Positions 38,114 through 48,711 of a stretch of 64,000 nt of DNA are shown in pieces; within the stretch, counting starts at the first letter, position 1; each line of letters begins with the position of its first letter. The DNA lies in NCBI GenBank assembly GCA_032622095.1, contig CP136061.1, positions 118,182,754-118,246,753 of the forward strand, read 5' to 3'. The position numbers and the translations under genes are program-made. The notes beneath the pieces are model-generated. The model saw only the letters and a program-made list of their open reading frames with translations, did no database searches and was not told the DNA's origin. Source of the stretch: Siphonodentalium dalli (lineage: Eukaryota; Mollusca; Scaphopoda; Gadilida; Siphonodentaliidae).

Positions 38114-40651
38114 AGACTGTCACTTGGTACAGACTGTCACTTGGTACATGCTTTGTTTCCTCTGTATAACAGCCTATCTTGATGGGAGTTATAATACATA
38201 TAATTGATCAAAATAATGCATGAAGTAAGTGTTTATACACTAGTCTACATAATATGGGCTCTTTAGTTTCTCCATTTAATGGAGATTTTAGAGTAATAAT
38301 ATGAATGAACTATGACTAGAATACATCGAAGAACCAGACACCAATGCCATACTCCTACCATCCATGGAGCAATTAATATACATAATATAAGACATAAAAT
38401 ACAACAGACAGTATCGTGTGCAACCGCTAAGGTATCATATAAATGAACCGTCATACACTATGATGTTACAACCAAAACTGCCTTATGGACGAAATACTGG
38501 AACTGATTATACATTTGATACCCGACATGTCATTCCACTCTATACATGGTCAGTTCGATATCTTGCGAAAGTGACGTGCACCTTTAAGGTATGTGACCAA
38601 AATGTGTTGTATTGTATTCTATATGACCATTTCTGCAGTAAATAACGACACATCGTTACTAGTGGGACTATGTGTGAAGCTCTTTGAATTAAATGAGCTT
38701 ACTATGGTGGACATGTTTAACCAGACACGTTCTTCAAATAAGAAAATGTTGGAATTTAAATTGAAGCTTAATTAGCCCTTCAAGCTTTCCAAATCAAGGT
38801 TATGGCGTGAAACAACCTGGAGAGAAAGATTTTATTTAGTTACTAATGTGGGTTCAAATAGAAACACATGGCGAAGGCCATGATTCGAGCCTGTATGGCG
38901 CTTCATAGCCCAATAAAGGCGCACCGATGGGTGTGGTTAACTTTAATATGTCATGTGTAGACCAGAAGCCACGAGGAACCCATTGCTGTCCATGTCTGTA
39001 CCCCATATATACTGCTATATGCAGTCGACATACCCAGGACCTCAGTTTCTCCTTTCCTGTATGGCTATTCCAAACCCATTTAGTGCAATGCGTTTGAAAA
39101 TATACAGAGCGTTATTAAGAAGGATCGCTGATGCGTATAATATAACCAATATTTAGTCAAAATTTTAAGAAAACCCATTATTGAAACATTGCGTTTGATA
39201 GTGTAGGGATTTGACCATATAATGGTTATCAGTGAAGTGATGACATGTGCACTAAATTACCTCAGTCAGTAAAGGCTAGTTCAGACCATATGAGAACCAC
39301 ACTCACCACCCATGCCATACCCAAACAAACACCATGGCGACAGCGAAACACTGCAAAGCTTCTCCCCACACGGACACTGTTGTCTTCCGTGGATAATTTC
39401 TGATCCCATGTTGAGACCAAATTTCAGCCAAAAGGGGATCCCGTGGTTTCTGAGAAAATTATATTACAATTATGTACGGATGACAGACGAAGAGTGATTG
39501 GTTTTAGTTTCCACACAGATGTGTACCAACACGTTTTGAGAATGATATAGATGAAGTGTCCCTTTTATTATTGTTACGATGTGAAGTTGGCTAGTTGATA
39601 CCCATAGTATCAGTTTCACTGGCCAGTGTCACTTAGAAACAATATTACGGATCATTGTCACATACAAAGGTCTTCAAAGGGAAGTCTATAATATGAGTAA
39701 TATTTTCGCGGGCTTTTAAAGTTGTATATATATATATATATATAATAGGTGTGGCTTCACATTAGCAAAGATGTCCCAAGGAACATGCACACCATGAAAG
39801 GAGGAAATATTAATAATCAAGGATGTATTCTAAATACAGGGGGAGGGGGTAATTTAATTTGTTACAGTCGATGGAGCGATTAGGAATGAATAAATTATAG
39901 AAAACAAGATGTGAAGAGGCCTATATGACATCTGTAGAGCGTGCTACCTATATGACATCTGTAGAGCGTGCTAACGGATTTAGTCATAGAAAGAGTAATA
40001 TCCAAGATGGATGCCTCGTTCAAATTCTATAGAGCCCATCTGGAGGTGCTACTAAACAAGGAATTTTCTCAAAAACTTGGAGATGAAAGTGGATATTCGA
40101 AGATTATGAGGGATTAGAAGTTGTAAGAAAAAGAAGAGCGAATAGAAACAGGAAGTGGTAGATAAAAAAGAGGGATAAAAAAAAGATAACAAAGAAAAAT
40201 TATAAATAAATAGAGGATATCCACCCTTTTTCAGTGGATATGGGTTATATCTCATGAGTGATGACAAAACATTGAATTTCCACAATATGATCAAATAATA
40301 AGCATGTGATACAACGTTTAGCCGATGGGTGTGGAGTCAGCCGGTAGGTTTCACGAGGGATTGCGTCAGATTCCAATGACTCAGGCGTTGCGCCGGAAGT
40401 AGGGATTGCGCCAGATTCGAATGACTCAGGCATTGCGCCAGAAGTAGGGATTGCGTCAGATTCGAATGACAGGCATTGCAGGAGGCCGAGTTTCTTATGG
40501 GCTGGATCTTATTCTAGGGTTTAGGAGACGTGTGTAGACCACTCAATATCCCCTCAGGTGTAGTGTGGAACCCTTAGAAGTGGCAGTGGGTTAGATATAT
40601 TAGAAGACAGTTAATTTTAATTTAATTTTAAATTATTTTTGAATTTTAGAA

Positions 40652-40925
40652 AAAGTTGAAGTTTTTTAAGTTTTTCATATTTTTTTAATTTATGAATTTT
40701 TTTCTAAGTTTTTAATTTTTGTTTCTTTTTGAAAAGTTTTTCAAGTTTTTTGAAATTTTTGAGTATTTTGAAGTTTTAAAACTTTTTTGAACTTTTTTGA
40801 GATTTTTGAAGCTTTTGAAAATTTTGAAATTTTTGAAGTTTTTGAAATTTTTGAAGTTTTTGAAATTTTTGAAATTTTTGAAGTTTTTGAAATTTTTGAA
40901 GTTTTGAATTTTTTGAAGTTTTCAA
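40652..40925 (-). repeat. (TTTTTGAA)n-like low-complexity array, right arm
   Basis: Mirror image of 27288-27560; the plus strand here is almost free of C. Confidence 0.9.
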
Positions 40926-41292
40926 TGCGAGTGCCACTTTAACATTATCCCACAGTGTGCGCCAAGTGTTACTTTAACATTCATCCATAGTGAGTGTCAC
41001 TTTAATAATCATCCCCAGTGAGAGCCTAGTGTCCCTTTAACATTCAAGACTGAAGCTACCCCACCGAGATCATCACGTGATATACATGTAGATAATATAC
41101 CATTCATATGGAGAAGTCTGGATATAACCAGCGGGTCATGTCCGGACATGTCCAACCGGTACAAATAGACCATGATGCAATGCGTGGGCGGAGAATATAG
41201 GTCAAACTGTCTAACGGGAGTACTGCATATAGGTCGGATAGAGTTATCGTTCCTGAAATGGCCCCAACTGGGGGGCTTATCATCATATACAT

Positions 41293-42040
41293 TACCGCTT
41301 TTGATGTTCGTATTCAGAGTTACGATCGTGTGTGTTGCAACTCGACAAGGAAATGCGTAATGGTGAACTGTTAAAATGATCAGCCATATGTGCTCATACA
41401 ATGGTACAATGAACCTAAATCATGAATATATGTTGGATTTAAATAACTGGTAGTTATTTTACACGCTATTTCTAACCTGAAATGCCATAAAATAAATGTT
41501 TTGTATGCATTCTTTTGACCAGCAAGGGATATGGTTGTTGAATATACAGTTCGATTGGGTGAATATCAATTGGACACACACTGGTTGATGTCGTGTAGGG
41601 TTTCGCATTTCGCATTGGTAATGTAACATGATGCTGTGATGCAGGTGTTTGTTTATGTCAGCCAAATGATACATTTTTTGACAACAGTTGTTGGATTCGA
41701 TTACTGAAATAAAAACCCCAAAAGTGTATTTGGCATCCCGAACTATTATAAAAGGAGATTATAATAATTTGGGGTAAATTTTCTTTTGACCATTGTGTCT
41801 ATGGGGTTATATCGGTTCATATGTATCTGTGTTGATAGGGGTAAGTCAAACTCCAGATACTGGTACCAGGTATAATACGGTATACTGGTAGTGGTTAACA
41901 TTATCAGCAACCGAGACGAGCCGCTGCCATGGGTAGACATTTGTAATAGTTATATATCATTTGTTATAACCCCGTAACGAGTTATGGCGGAATATGAATA
42001 AGCTAGTCTGTTTGTCTGTCCTTTCTCGATTGTGTTGTTT
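41293..42040. other. Anonymous flank of the giant palindrome
   Basis: No repeat of the palindrome arm continues past 41292, and no gene is recognised. Confidence 0.5.
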
Positions 42041-42628
42041 GTGAGCTAAATATTGTGTCCAGCCCATATTAATGAGATAAAATATAAGTATGAGTTAAGC
42101 TCCTAATGCGGAGAGACAAATCCACAAAAAGACCGTTTATGGGGTTTGGTCTCATAAAAACGGAACATTAGCTCGTAAAATTTGGAGTCCATCAATATAT
42201 ACTCTGTGTGTCCAACTATAGTGAGGATAAGTGTTCATGAATTAAGAGTTACTATACTGTCCAAGGTTTGTGATGCAGTGCCCATGTGCTATGAGGTGTA
42301 CTGTCCAAATATAATGAGCCAAATGTCAATACAGTGGTACAAATTGTTCATGAATTAAGAACTATACATGAAACACAGTATATATATATCTTTATTATCC
42401 TCCATATTTGAAGAGTTCGATACAAACTTACAATAAATTGTAAACATATATACAAATACATGAATTGCCACAGGCAAAAAACATATTTTTATACAGGAAT
42501 GCATAATTACTAACATTTTAATTGCGGATGGATAAAAGCTTATTAATATGAACAGTGAACTTAGCTCAACCACAATTGATAACTCATAAATTTGGACACA
42601 ACTTTAACTCATAAAATATTTAGCTCAC
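42041..42628. mobile_element. Possible MITE with diverged terminal inverted repeats
   Basis: GTGAGCTAAATATT at 42041 is mirrored by AATATTTAGCTCAC ending at 42628. Secondary inverted matches follow just inside (gtgtcca near 42055 and tggacacaa near 42594; tgagttaagctc near 42091 and gaacttagctca near 42557). I could not find a convincing target duplication. No ORF of note. Confidence 0.45.
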
Positions 42629-42987
42629 ACTGTTTGTTGGTATTGCCGTCCATAGACGCATCTTTTTTCCGAGCGTTTGTTCCTACATTTTTCGGTAAAT
42701 TTTGTTAAATCTTGACACCAATATTTAGTACCACAGGAACTTGTGAACCTGCGACTATGAGGTCCGTCCTATATGTTTTGTGGAGTAACCCTCCATTTTC
42801 GTCTTAAACATGTTTTGTCCGAGCCTGTATTCCTACAAATTCCATCGGGTATCGTTAGTCCCATTTAGACATCCTACATCTAGGATAACATCATTTGTGA
42901 TAACATATTATTCAATAGATAAGTGACTTATTTATTCTGGTTGTGGTTACAAATATCTAACCAATGTTTGTGACTCAGAATGGGTCA

Positions 42988-43180
42988 GGGCCCAGTTTCA
43001 GGAAAGCAACTTATGACATATAGTTGGGACTTAAGACGGTCATACGTTCAAACTTCAGTCATAAGTGCGTGTCAAGAACATGGTCCTAACTTAATATGGT
43101 CTTAAATTTTGTCTTAACTTTGAGTCTGATGTGAGGTGTCTTAAGATAATCTTAAAGTTAAGACCTAAGTTATGTTCCGC
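42988..43180. mobile_element. Possible PIF/Harbinger-like end or relic
   Basis: GGGCCCAGTTTCAGGAAAGC followed by repeated ttatgac, cttaag and gtcttaa blocks resembles ends that I associate with Harbinger-type non-autonomous elements. I find no matching opposite end or 3-bp duplication, so this is tentative. Confidence 0.25.
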
Positions 43181-43854
43181 CTTTTGTCGGAAATATGCAT
43201 GGGACCATGAAGTGAAGATATACTCGACCATCGCTCCTATGACTCCACGGTGGCCCCTAACGCCACCAGAAGCCTGGGACTCCTCGTCCAGTCGGGAAGA
43301 AGACAATATGGTCGATACCAACATGATATCAAGGAGGTAGACTTAACCAGCGATTTGACTGGTATAAAGCAGCGATCGAAATATACAAGTAAGTCCCTTC
43401 AATTACTTGAGAAATCCGGTTCCAGCGAGTGTACTAGTACGGATTGTAACTTCTAACGTCAGACCACGTGACTGTATGTTGGTTGTTGTCGACATGGATT
43501 GTAACTAAAAAATAATTCGCATATTGTGCGATTGTGCATCAACGTCTTGTTGGTGTAAACAATATTTATTTCAAAAAATCAAACATATGACATAAACATA
43601 ATATACATGTAGAAATATATAGATTTTTGAAGAGGATTGGACAACAATCAAAATGCTTTTTTAAAGACCCCTCCTCGTGGAATAAATGTTACCTCAAGTG
43701 ATAAAAATATCACTTGGGGTAAAGCAGACGGGATATATAGATTTGATTGATTGGAATATTATTTAGGATTGAGATACGGTATTACATTGTAATACGGAAG
43801 TTAAGGGTGAGAAAGGGAATGAAAGAGAATGATAGAGAGAGGGGAGAGTGTGAA

Positions 43855-43928
43855 AGCGAAAGAGAGAGAGAGAGAGAGAGAGAGAGATATAGAGAGAGAG
43901 AGAGAGAGAGAGAGGGGGAGAGAGAGAG
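43855..43928. repeat. (GA)n microsatellite
   Basis: About 74 bases of GA repeat with a tat and a ggg interruption. The Glu/Arg-rich frame at 43747-44112 and the Ser/Leu frames on the other strand arise from it and are not genes. Confidence 0.95.
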
Positions 43929-44613
43929 GTTTGACACAACATACATTCGATACAAAATAACACAAAAAACATCCGTTCAGTGGGGAAATCACTTGCACGA
44001 ATGCGTCACGACCACGGAGGAGAAAAAGCGGTTCATGCAAATGGAATGGAAATCTAGCTGCGTCACCTTAAGTGATTATGAGAAACGGCCACTATCTGAA
44101 ATAAACTTCTGAACCGCCAAGATCAAAGACTATTCTTGTTCGTGTATGTTATTATAAATAAATTTATCATCTTGCGAACACGGAGGGATGTTTCGGAAAT
44201 GGTAGTAATTAATAACCAACTGGCACGCTATAGCAGGGACGTGGCCAGTGGTTACGTGATTAGCGGGGTGTGACCGGGTGTCCATGCACGCACTATAATT
44301 ATATACTAACTGTAAACCGCCAAGACCGGACTATACATTTCCAAAACCAAAAGAATATATTTTCATAGACTTGGATATTATCTGCGATTCAAATCACACA
44401 ATCGTACAGTAGACAGTAATCATGTTGTGACAATTGGTTCGATCATTTTCACAGCATCTAGGATAAGAGTGAATAGCTGTTTGATAAATTTTGATGTCGG
44501 CTATTATTGTTACATGCTTTCCTTTCTATATTATTAGGTTATAATTTGATTGTAAAATGGATGTTGTAAGCCATCCTCTCCTAGCTGGGGAGGGGGTTAA
44601 AGTTATATATATA
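43929..44613. other. Anonymous DNA
   Basis: No gene, repeat array or element end recognised. Confidence 0.5.
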
Positions 44614-44800
44614 CTAGAAGGTGACCCGTCTTCGTCCGGGCTTTGACCTTGAATTGACCATTTTGAAGTTCATGTTCAGGTGGGGTCCAACACCAACACC
44701 CCAAAAATGGTGGAAATCGGCCCAGCGGATACCCTATGTATCAAATTTCGTCCGTAAAATCCGCCAGTTTTACCCGATTTGATTTCCACTCAAGTATATA
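44614..44800 (-). mobile_element. Helitron-like 3' fragment, minus strand
   Basis: Reading the minus strand, the text ends with a hairpin like those at 16670 and 17180 (plus strand: acccgtcttcgtccggg) and CTAG at 44614-44617. Upstream modules (tgaccttgaattgacc) match the family. It is truncated at about 44800. Confidence 0.5.
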
Positions 44801-45040
44801 AACGCGCCTCATATACACACGTAACACACGCTCATTAATTATCAAGCTTCAACGTAAAGATAAATTAGCATTGTGTGGTAAATTTTAACTAATTATAACT
44901 AATTATTTTCTCGCCGTCAAAGTTGAACAATGTCGATGTTGTTGGCATTGACGGCTTGGGGGGCCACCGGTAGATTCGTACACGGAAGACATTTCAGCTA
45001 AATTGTTTTTTTTGTTTTTTAAAACACAAACAATATATAT

Positions 45041-45145
45041 CTCGGCTTTCCGATGCATGGCAACAAGCCATATTTCCGACTAAATCCTAACAAATTACCC
45101 ATAATTCTGCCGTGGTTAAGGGGTCGATTATTTATGGCATTACTG
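45041..45145. mobile_element. Half copy of the palindromic Tc1/mariner-like MITE
   Basis: It matches the right half of 2322-2530 and 15632-15832 from the loop (ggctttccgatg) to the tip GGCATTACTG, followed by TA at 45146-45147. The left half is missing. Confidence 0.75.
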
Positions 45146-45544
45146 TATCTAGATGATGTCTTTAATTTTATGCTACGATGAAAGATCACCAATTTCGCAA
45201 CAGCGAAATAGCATTTCAGCTAAATGGATTCTTGGATGAGATTCCAGACAATAAATATGAACTTTTACCCGTGGGGTAACTGTAAACGACTTGAGTCTAT
45301 GCGTGGTTTGAATATACAAAAAATAAATCTATCGACAATAGACCTAAGAATATCAGCTGTAAAAAAAATTATATATCAGTAATTGTAAATTATATATTTT
45401 TGGATAGATACACGATTCTTAATAGCCTGCAAATTGACAATATATATTGTAAATGTTATAATTTTGGGATAAATACACGATGCGTAATTGCATGCGTAAT
45501 TGCCTGCAAATTTCTTACGTTCGTCGACGTATGAATATAGAGTT
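45146..45544. other. Anonymous AT-rich DNA
   Basis: It contains two roughly 70-bp direct copies around tacacgattcttaatagcct (45410) and tacacgatgcgtaattgcat (45475). No gene recognised. Confidence 0.5.
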
Positions 45545-45766
45545 ATCCTCCCTGCATCGGGTGACAATCACGCCGGAATTTAGCACTTCGAATCCTGAGA
45601 TATGAGTTTTGAATGTCAAGGTCACGTCGCACGGGTAAATTAATATGACTATGCCCGTTCCCGGCCGAAAGTACCCCCACATACCAAGTTTCATCGAAAT
45701 AGGGTCGGCCGTTTTCGAGTTCATCGCGATCACACACACACAGATCTTCCAAAAATATATAATAGA
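45545..45766 (-). mobile_element. Helitron-like 5' fragment, minus strand
   Basis: On the minus strand the copy starts TCTATTATATATTTTTGGAA at 45766 and runs through the GT-rich stretch and one module, then is lost near 45545. Confidence 0.55.
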
Positions 45767-46310
45767 CTAGCAGGTGGACCCGACTTCGTCCGGGCTGTTT
45801 CCCCTCTGCTTTTCGGCGAATTGCGCGATTTGACCTTGAATTGTCCATTTTGAAGGTTAAGGTGAGGTGGGGTCACAATTTGACCCGTCCAAAACACTGC
45901 CCGGACAAAAGTACCCGACAAAAGTACCCGTCGAAATCCATCCGGTTTTACCCGACTTGACCTTGAATTGATCATTTTGAAGGTCAAGGTCAGGTCGGGG
46001 TCACGATGTGACCCGTCCAAAACACTCAGTGGACAAAAGTAACCCTATGTATCAAATTTCGTGGAAATCCCATCAAAATTCGCGATTTGACCTCGAATTG
46101 AGCCAATTTCAAGGTCAATGTCACATCGCACGTGCAAATGAATATGTTTATGAGACTCCTCATACGAAAGTATCCCTAGACACTAATTTTAATCGAAATA
46201 CCGTGATATTCGGGCGTTTGACCTTGAAATGACACAATTTCAAGGTCAAGGTCACGTCGCACGGGCAAATTAATAGGCCTATGCCACTCCCCGGCCGAAA
46301 GTATCCGATT
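45767..46310 (-). mobile_element. Helitron-like element, minus strand
   Basis: The minus-strand 3' end is CTAG at 45767-45770 preceded by the cccggacgaagtcggg hairpin, again joined directly to the start of the neighbouring copy. Modules with caaggtcaaatc extend to about 46310, where the sequence becomes a differently oriented copy. Confidence 0.55.
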
Positions 46311-46628
46311 CAAATTATGTATGTTGGCCTACTTTGATCCGGGGAACAACATGGGCGGGTCCAATTTCACGTGGGCCGTGTCCTTGACCTTGACCATATA
46401 CGCTCATATAGGCATGTTTCTGGACCTCGACCGATCCGACTCGAGTTTGGTATGTATACCTCCTTTGATCCGGGGAACAATATGTGCGGGTCAAATTTCA
46501 CGTGCGGCCGTTTGCTTGACCTTGACCTCGCTCATATTGGCATGTTTCTGACCCGACGCTCTATATCCAACGGAGGCGATCACAAAGAAATTCCTAAATA
46601 GCCCGGACGAAGTCGGGCACATCAGCTA
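46311..46628 (+). mobile_element. Helitron-like 3' part, plus strand, with a 130-bp tandem duplication
   Basis: Two tandem blocks start ctttgatccggggaacaa (46333 and 46464). The 3' end has the hairpin cccggacgaagtcggg (46602-46617) and CTAG at 46625-46628 followed by T. Its orientation is opposite to the copy on its left. Confidence 0.5.
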
Positions 46629-46833
46629 GTGTTATATAAAGTCGAATGTTAAGATAAAATATTACAAGCAGAAAGCCACCGAGACGGTTCAAAAGAAGTT
46701 TTGATAGTCAAATAGTAGGCAATCGATTATCTGTTATGAATATCAATTGGGCCGCGTTTGTGTTTTAATGTGAAATGTTTTTCGTTACCGTATCACGAAA
46801 CTGTTAATAACACTGTAGTAATATTGATTTCAA

Positions 46834-47088
46834 ATGAAATCCGAAAACAAACTGAAGCTTCTGTATTGTCTGCTATTCACACTTTTATCAAATTTGGAGA
46901 ATTCTACAAGTAGTTCCGAAATGATATGCCACATAGAACACATAGATGCCATGCTAACCTGTATATGGTCTTCTGTGAACGTTTCACTGAATCCTTTTGA
47001 TAATCTAAACCTTCCTCCGCACCGAACGGAAGTTCGCTTACCACACATTTATATTAATATTATGCAGCACACTGTTGCGATAATTTAA
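46834..47088 (+). CDS. Candidate host exon: secreted or membrane protein with cytokine-receptor-like C-x10-C-x-W motif
   Basis: The 84-residue frame starts at an ATG after AT-rich sequence. Residues 6-19 (KLKLLYCLLFTLLS) form a basic start plus hydrophobic core, like a signal peptide. Residues 32-45 contain Cys32-x10-Cys43-Ile-Trp45, the spacing typical of the first disulphide and CxW motif of class I cytokine receptor domains. Two N-glycosylation sequons (NST at 23, NVS at 49) fit an extracellular segment. The frame lies in a stretch with no visible repeat. It ends at TAA without further receptor sequence, and I find no strong splice donor, so it may be one exon of a larger gene, a fragment or a chance frame. 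The motif is seen; the family is an inference. Confidence 0.28.
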   Translation: MKSENKLKLLYCLLFTLLSNLENSTSSSEMICHIEHIDAMLTCIWSSVNVSLNPFDNLNLPPHRTEVRLPHIYINIMQHTVAII

Positions 47089-47845
47089 ATTGGAATCCAC
47101 AATCGTTTTCCAGTTCATTTTGTGTCATTTTTGCTACTATATTACTCAAGTTACAGACCTTATAAACGGCTTTTTTTCGTGTACGTTATTGACGGTTAAG
47201 TATAGAAGTGGAATTAAACCGACCACTATTTGACAATCCTTTGCTTCGGGTCGGAATGTTGTGGACGCCTTGAATGTGGCTCAGTCGAGTTACGGGAAAC
47301 GGATATGTTTATCCGCATATTTATTTTTCTACATTTTGCTCCCAATGCCTGAGGGGGATAATGTTCGACAAAAGTGGGGTTATTGATTAATTACCACATG
47401 TACACCTCTGATCGACTAATCCCATAAATGTGGTAGCTATTAACAACATTGCTTCGATATTGTAGTTAGGATGGCTTCTGTTGGACTGTTTGATTCATTG
47501 TAAACAATGTTCTTTCTTGGATATTGGCTTCGGAAATGGCCAACAAACATCACTATTCGTTTTCCGCTCAAATCTGACTCCTTTTTAAATCTAACGGCGG
47601 TAAATTTAACAGGATTCATACACACCTAGGCATATTGAAAATCTTGGAAATAAGCTTTATATTTGATCGCTTTAAACCAAGTTTTAAAATACACGTAAAT
47701 ATATAATCGGGAAGCTTCTTTTGGGAAGTAATTTAGCTTGAGCACCGTTTGCCGTAATATGATCAGTCAGCTATCGCTGTCTGTCGACAATCTGAGATTC
47801 GTCAATTGAGTCTAGGTCAAACCTTAGTTTGACTGGACTATATGC
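47089..47845. other. Anonymous, apparently non-repetitive DNA
   Basis: This would be the place for further exons of the preceding candidate gene, but no convincing exon was found. Small frames (for example 47440-47625, minus) show no domain. Confidence 0.45.
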
Positions 47846-47853
47846 CACGTGTT

Positions 47854-48703
47854 CAGGGGCGTAGCAAGCAAAATTTATTGGGGGGGGGGGGTACAACCAT
47901 TCATCGCGAAGCGATGACCCGACGCCGAAGGTGTCGGTGGGGGGAGAGCACGAGAGGGGCTCGCCCCCTCTCGATGGGAGGGGGTCCGGGGAAATTGTTC
48001 TGACATCGGAAGATTAAAGTGGCTCTCTGGTGGCTTCTGACCCATCTGACATTGTTTTCCCACCCACTACATTATCATAGATTAGATCAACATTCTTATC
48101 ATTTATCAATTGTAATTTCATAAAATGGTAGGCGGATTGAAAGTGTAATGAACAAATAGGTATATGGGAATTCATGTTGTGTTATTATCTAGTCATTAAT
48201 GATGTGAAATTACTCCCATAACTGGGATCAGATATGCAGAAAGTAAATATTTTCACAAACAACCATGAGAAAGTAGACTACACGTATGGTATGGTATGTA
48301 TCGTGGGGTATTTATTGTGTGGGTATGAATATTGTGGGTATGTATAGTGGGTATGTATAGTGGGTATGTATAGTGGGTGTGTATCGTGGGGTATGTATCC
48401 TGGGTATGTATAGTGGGGGTATGTATAGCGTGGTTATGTATAGTGGTGGTATGTATTGTGTGAGTATGTATAGTGTGGGTATGTATAGTGTTGGTATGTA
48501 TAGTATGGGTATGTATCGTTTGGGTATGTATAGTGTGGGTATGTATCATGGAGGTATGTATGGTGTGGGTATGTATCGTGGGGGTGTGCATTGCCGCGAT
48601 CGTCGGCGATACTTCATTAGTTTGCCAAATATTTTTACTAACCTTTGGAAAATATTGGGGGGGGGGGTGAATACACCCCTTGCCTCCGGTTCCTACGCCC
48701 CTG
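47854..48703. mobile_element. 850-bp hAT-like non-autonomous element
   Basis: Terminal inverted repeats CAGGGGCGTAG (47854) and CTACGCCCCTG (ending 48703) are flanked by an exact 8-bp duplication, CACGTGTT, at 47846-47853 and 48704-48711. A CAG start and an 8-bp duplication are hAT hallmarks. Poly-G runs lie just inside both ends. The centre is a TATGTATAGTG minisatellite. The ORFs of 154 and 124 codons inside are satellite read-throughs and not a transposase. Confidence 0.88.
48280..48590 (+). repeat. Minisatellite of about 15 bp inside the hAT-like element
   Basis: Units such as gtatgtatagtgtgg run for about 300 bases with variation in length (11-17 bases) and sequence. Confidence 0.88.
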
Positions 48704-48711
48704 CACGTGTT

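Larger units (their letters stand above)
26928..41284. mobile_element. Giant 14.36-kb palindromic foldback element with 8-bp target duplication
   Basis: The arms 26928-34099 and 34115-41284 are inverted copies with only scattered differences. ORF pairs mirrored about position 34106 are identical or differ by one or two residues. The tips read GATGATAAGCCCCCCAGTTG on both strands. Immediately outside lies the same 8-bp word, ATATACAT, at 26920-26927 and 41285-41292 in direct orientation, and similarity ends there. An exact 8-bp direct repeat abutting both tips is what a transposition event leaves. The arms hold satellites and anonymous AT-rich DNA. No frame exceeds about 95 codons wholly inside the element, and none resembles a transposase, so it looks non-autonomous. 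Sea urchin TU elements and Drosophila Galileo and FB are known long-inverted-repeat transposons with 7-9 bp duplications, but family membership here is not shown. Confidence 0.8.

Noticed and set aside
43747-44112. 121-codon Glu/Arg-rich ORF
   Set aside because: Its core is the (GA)n microsatellite, and the flanking residues show no domain.
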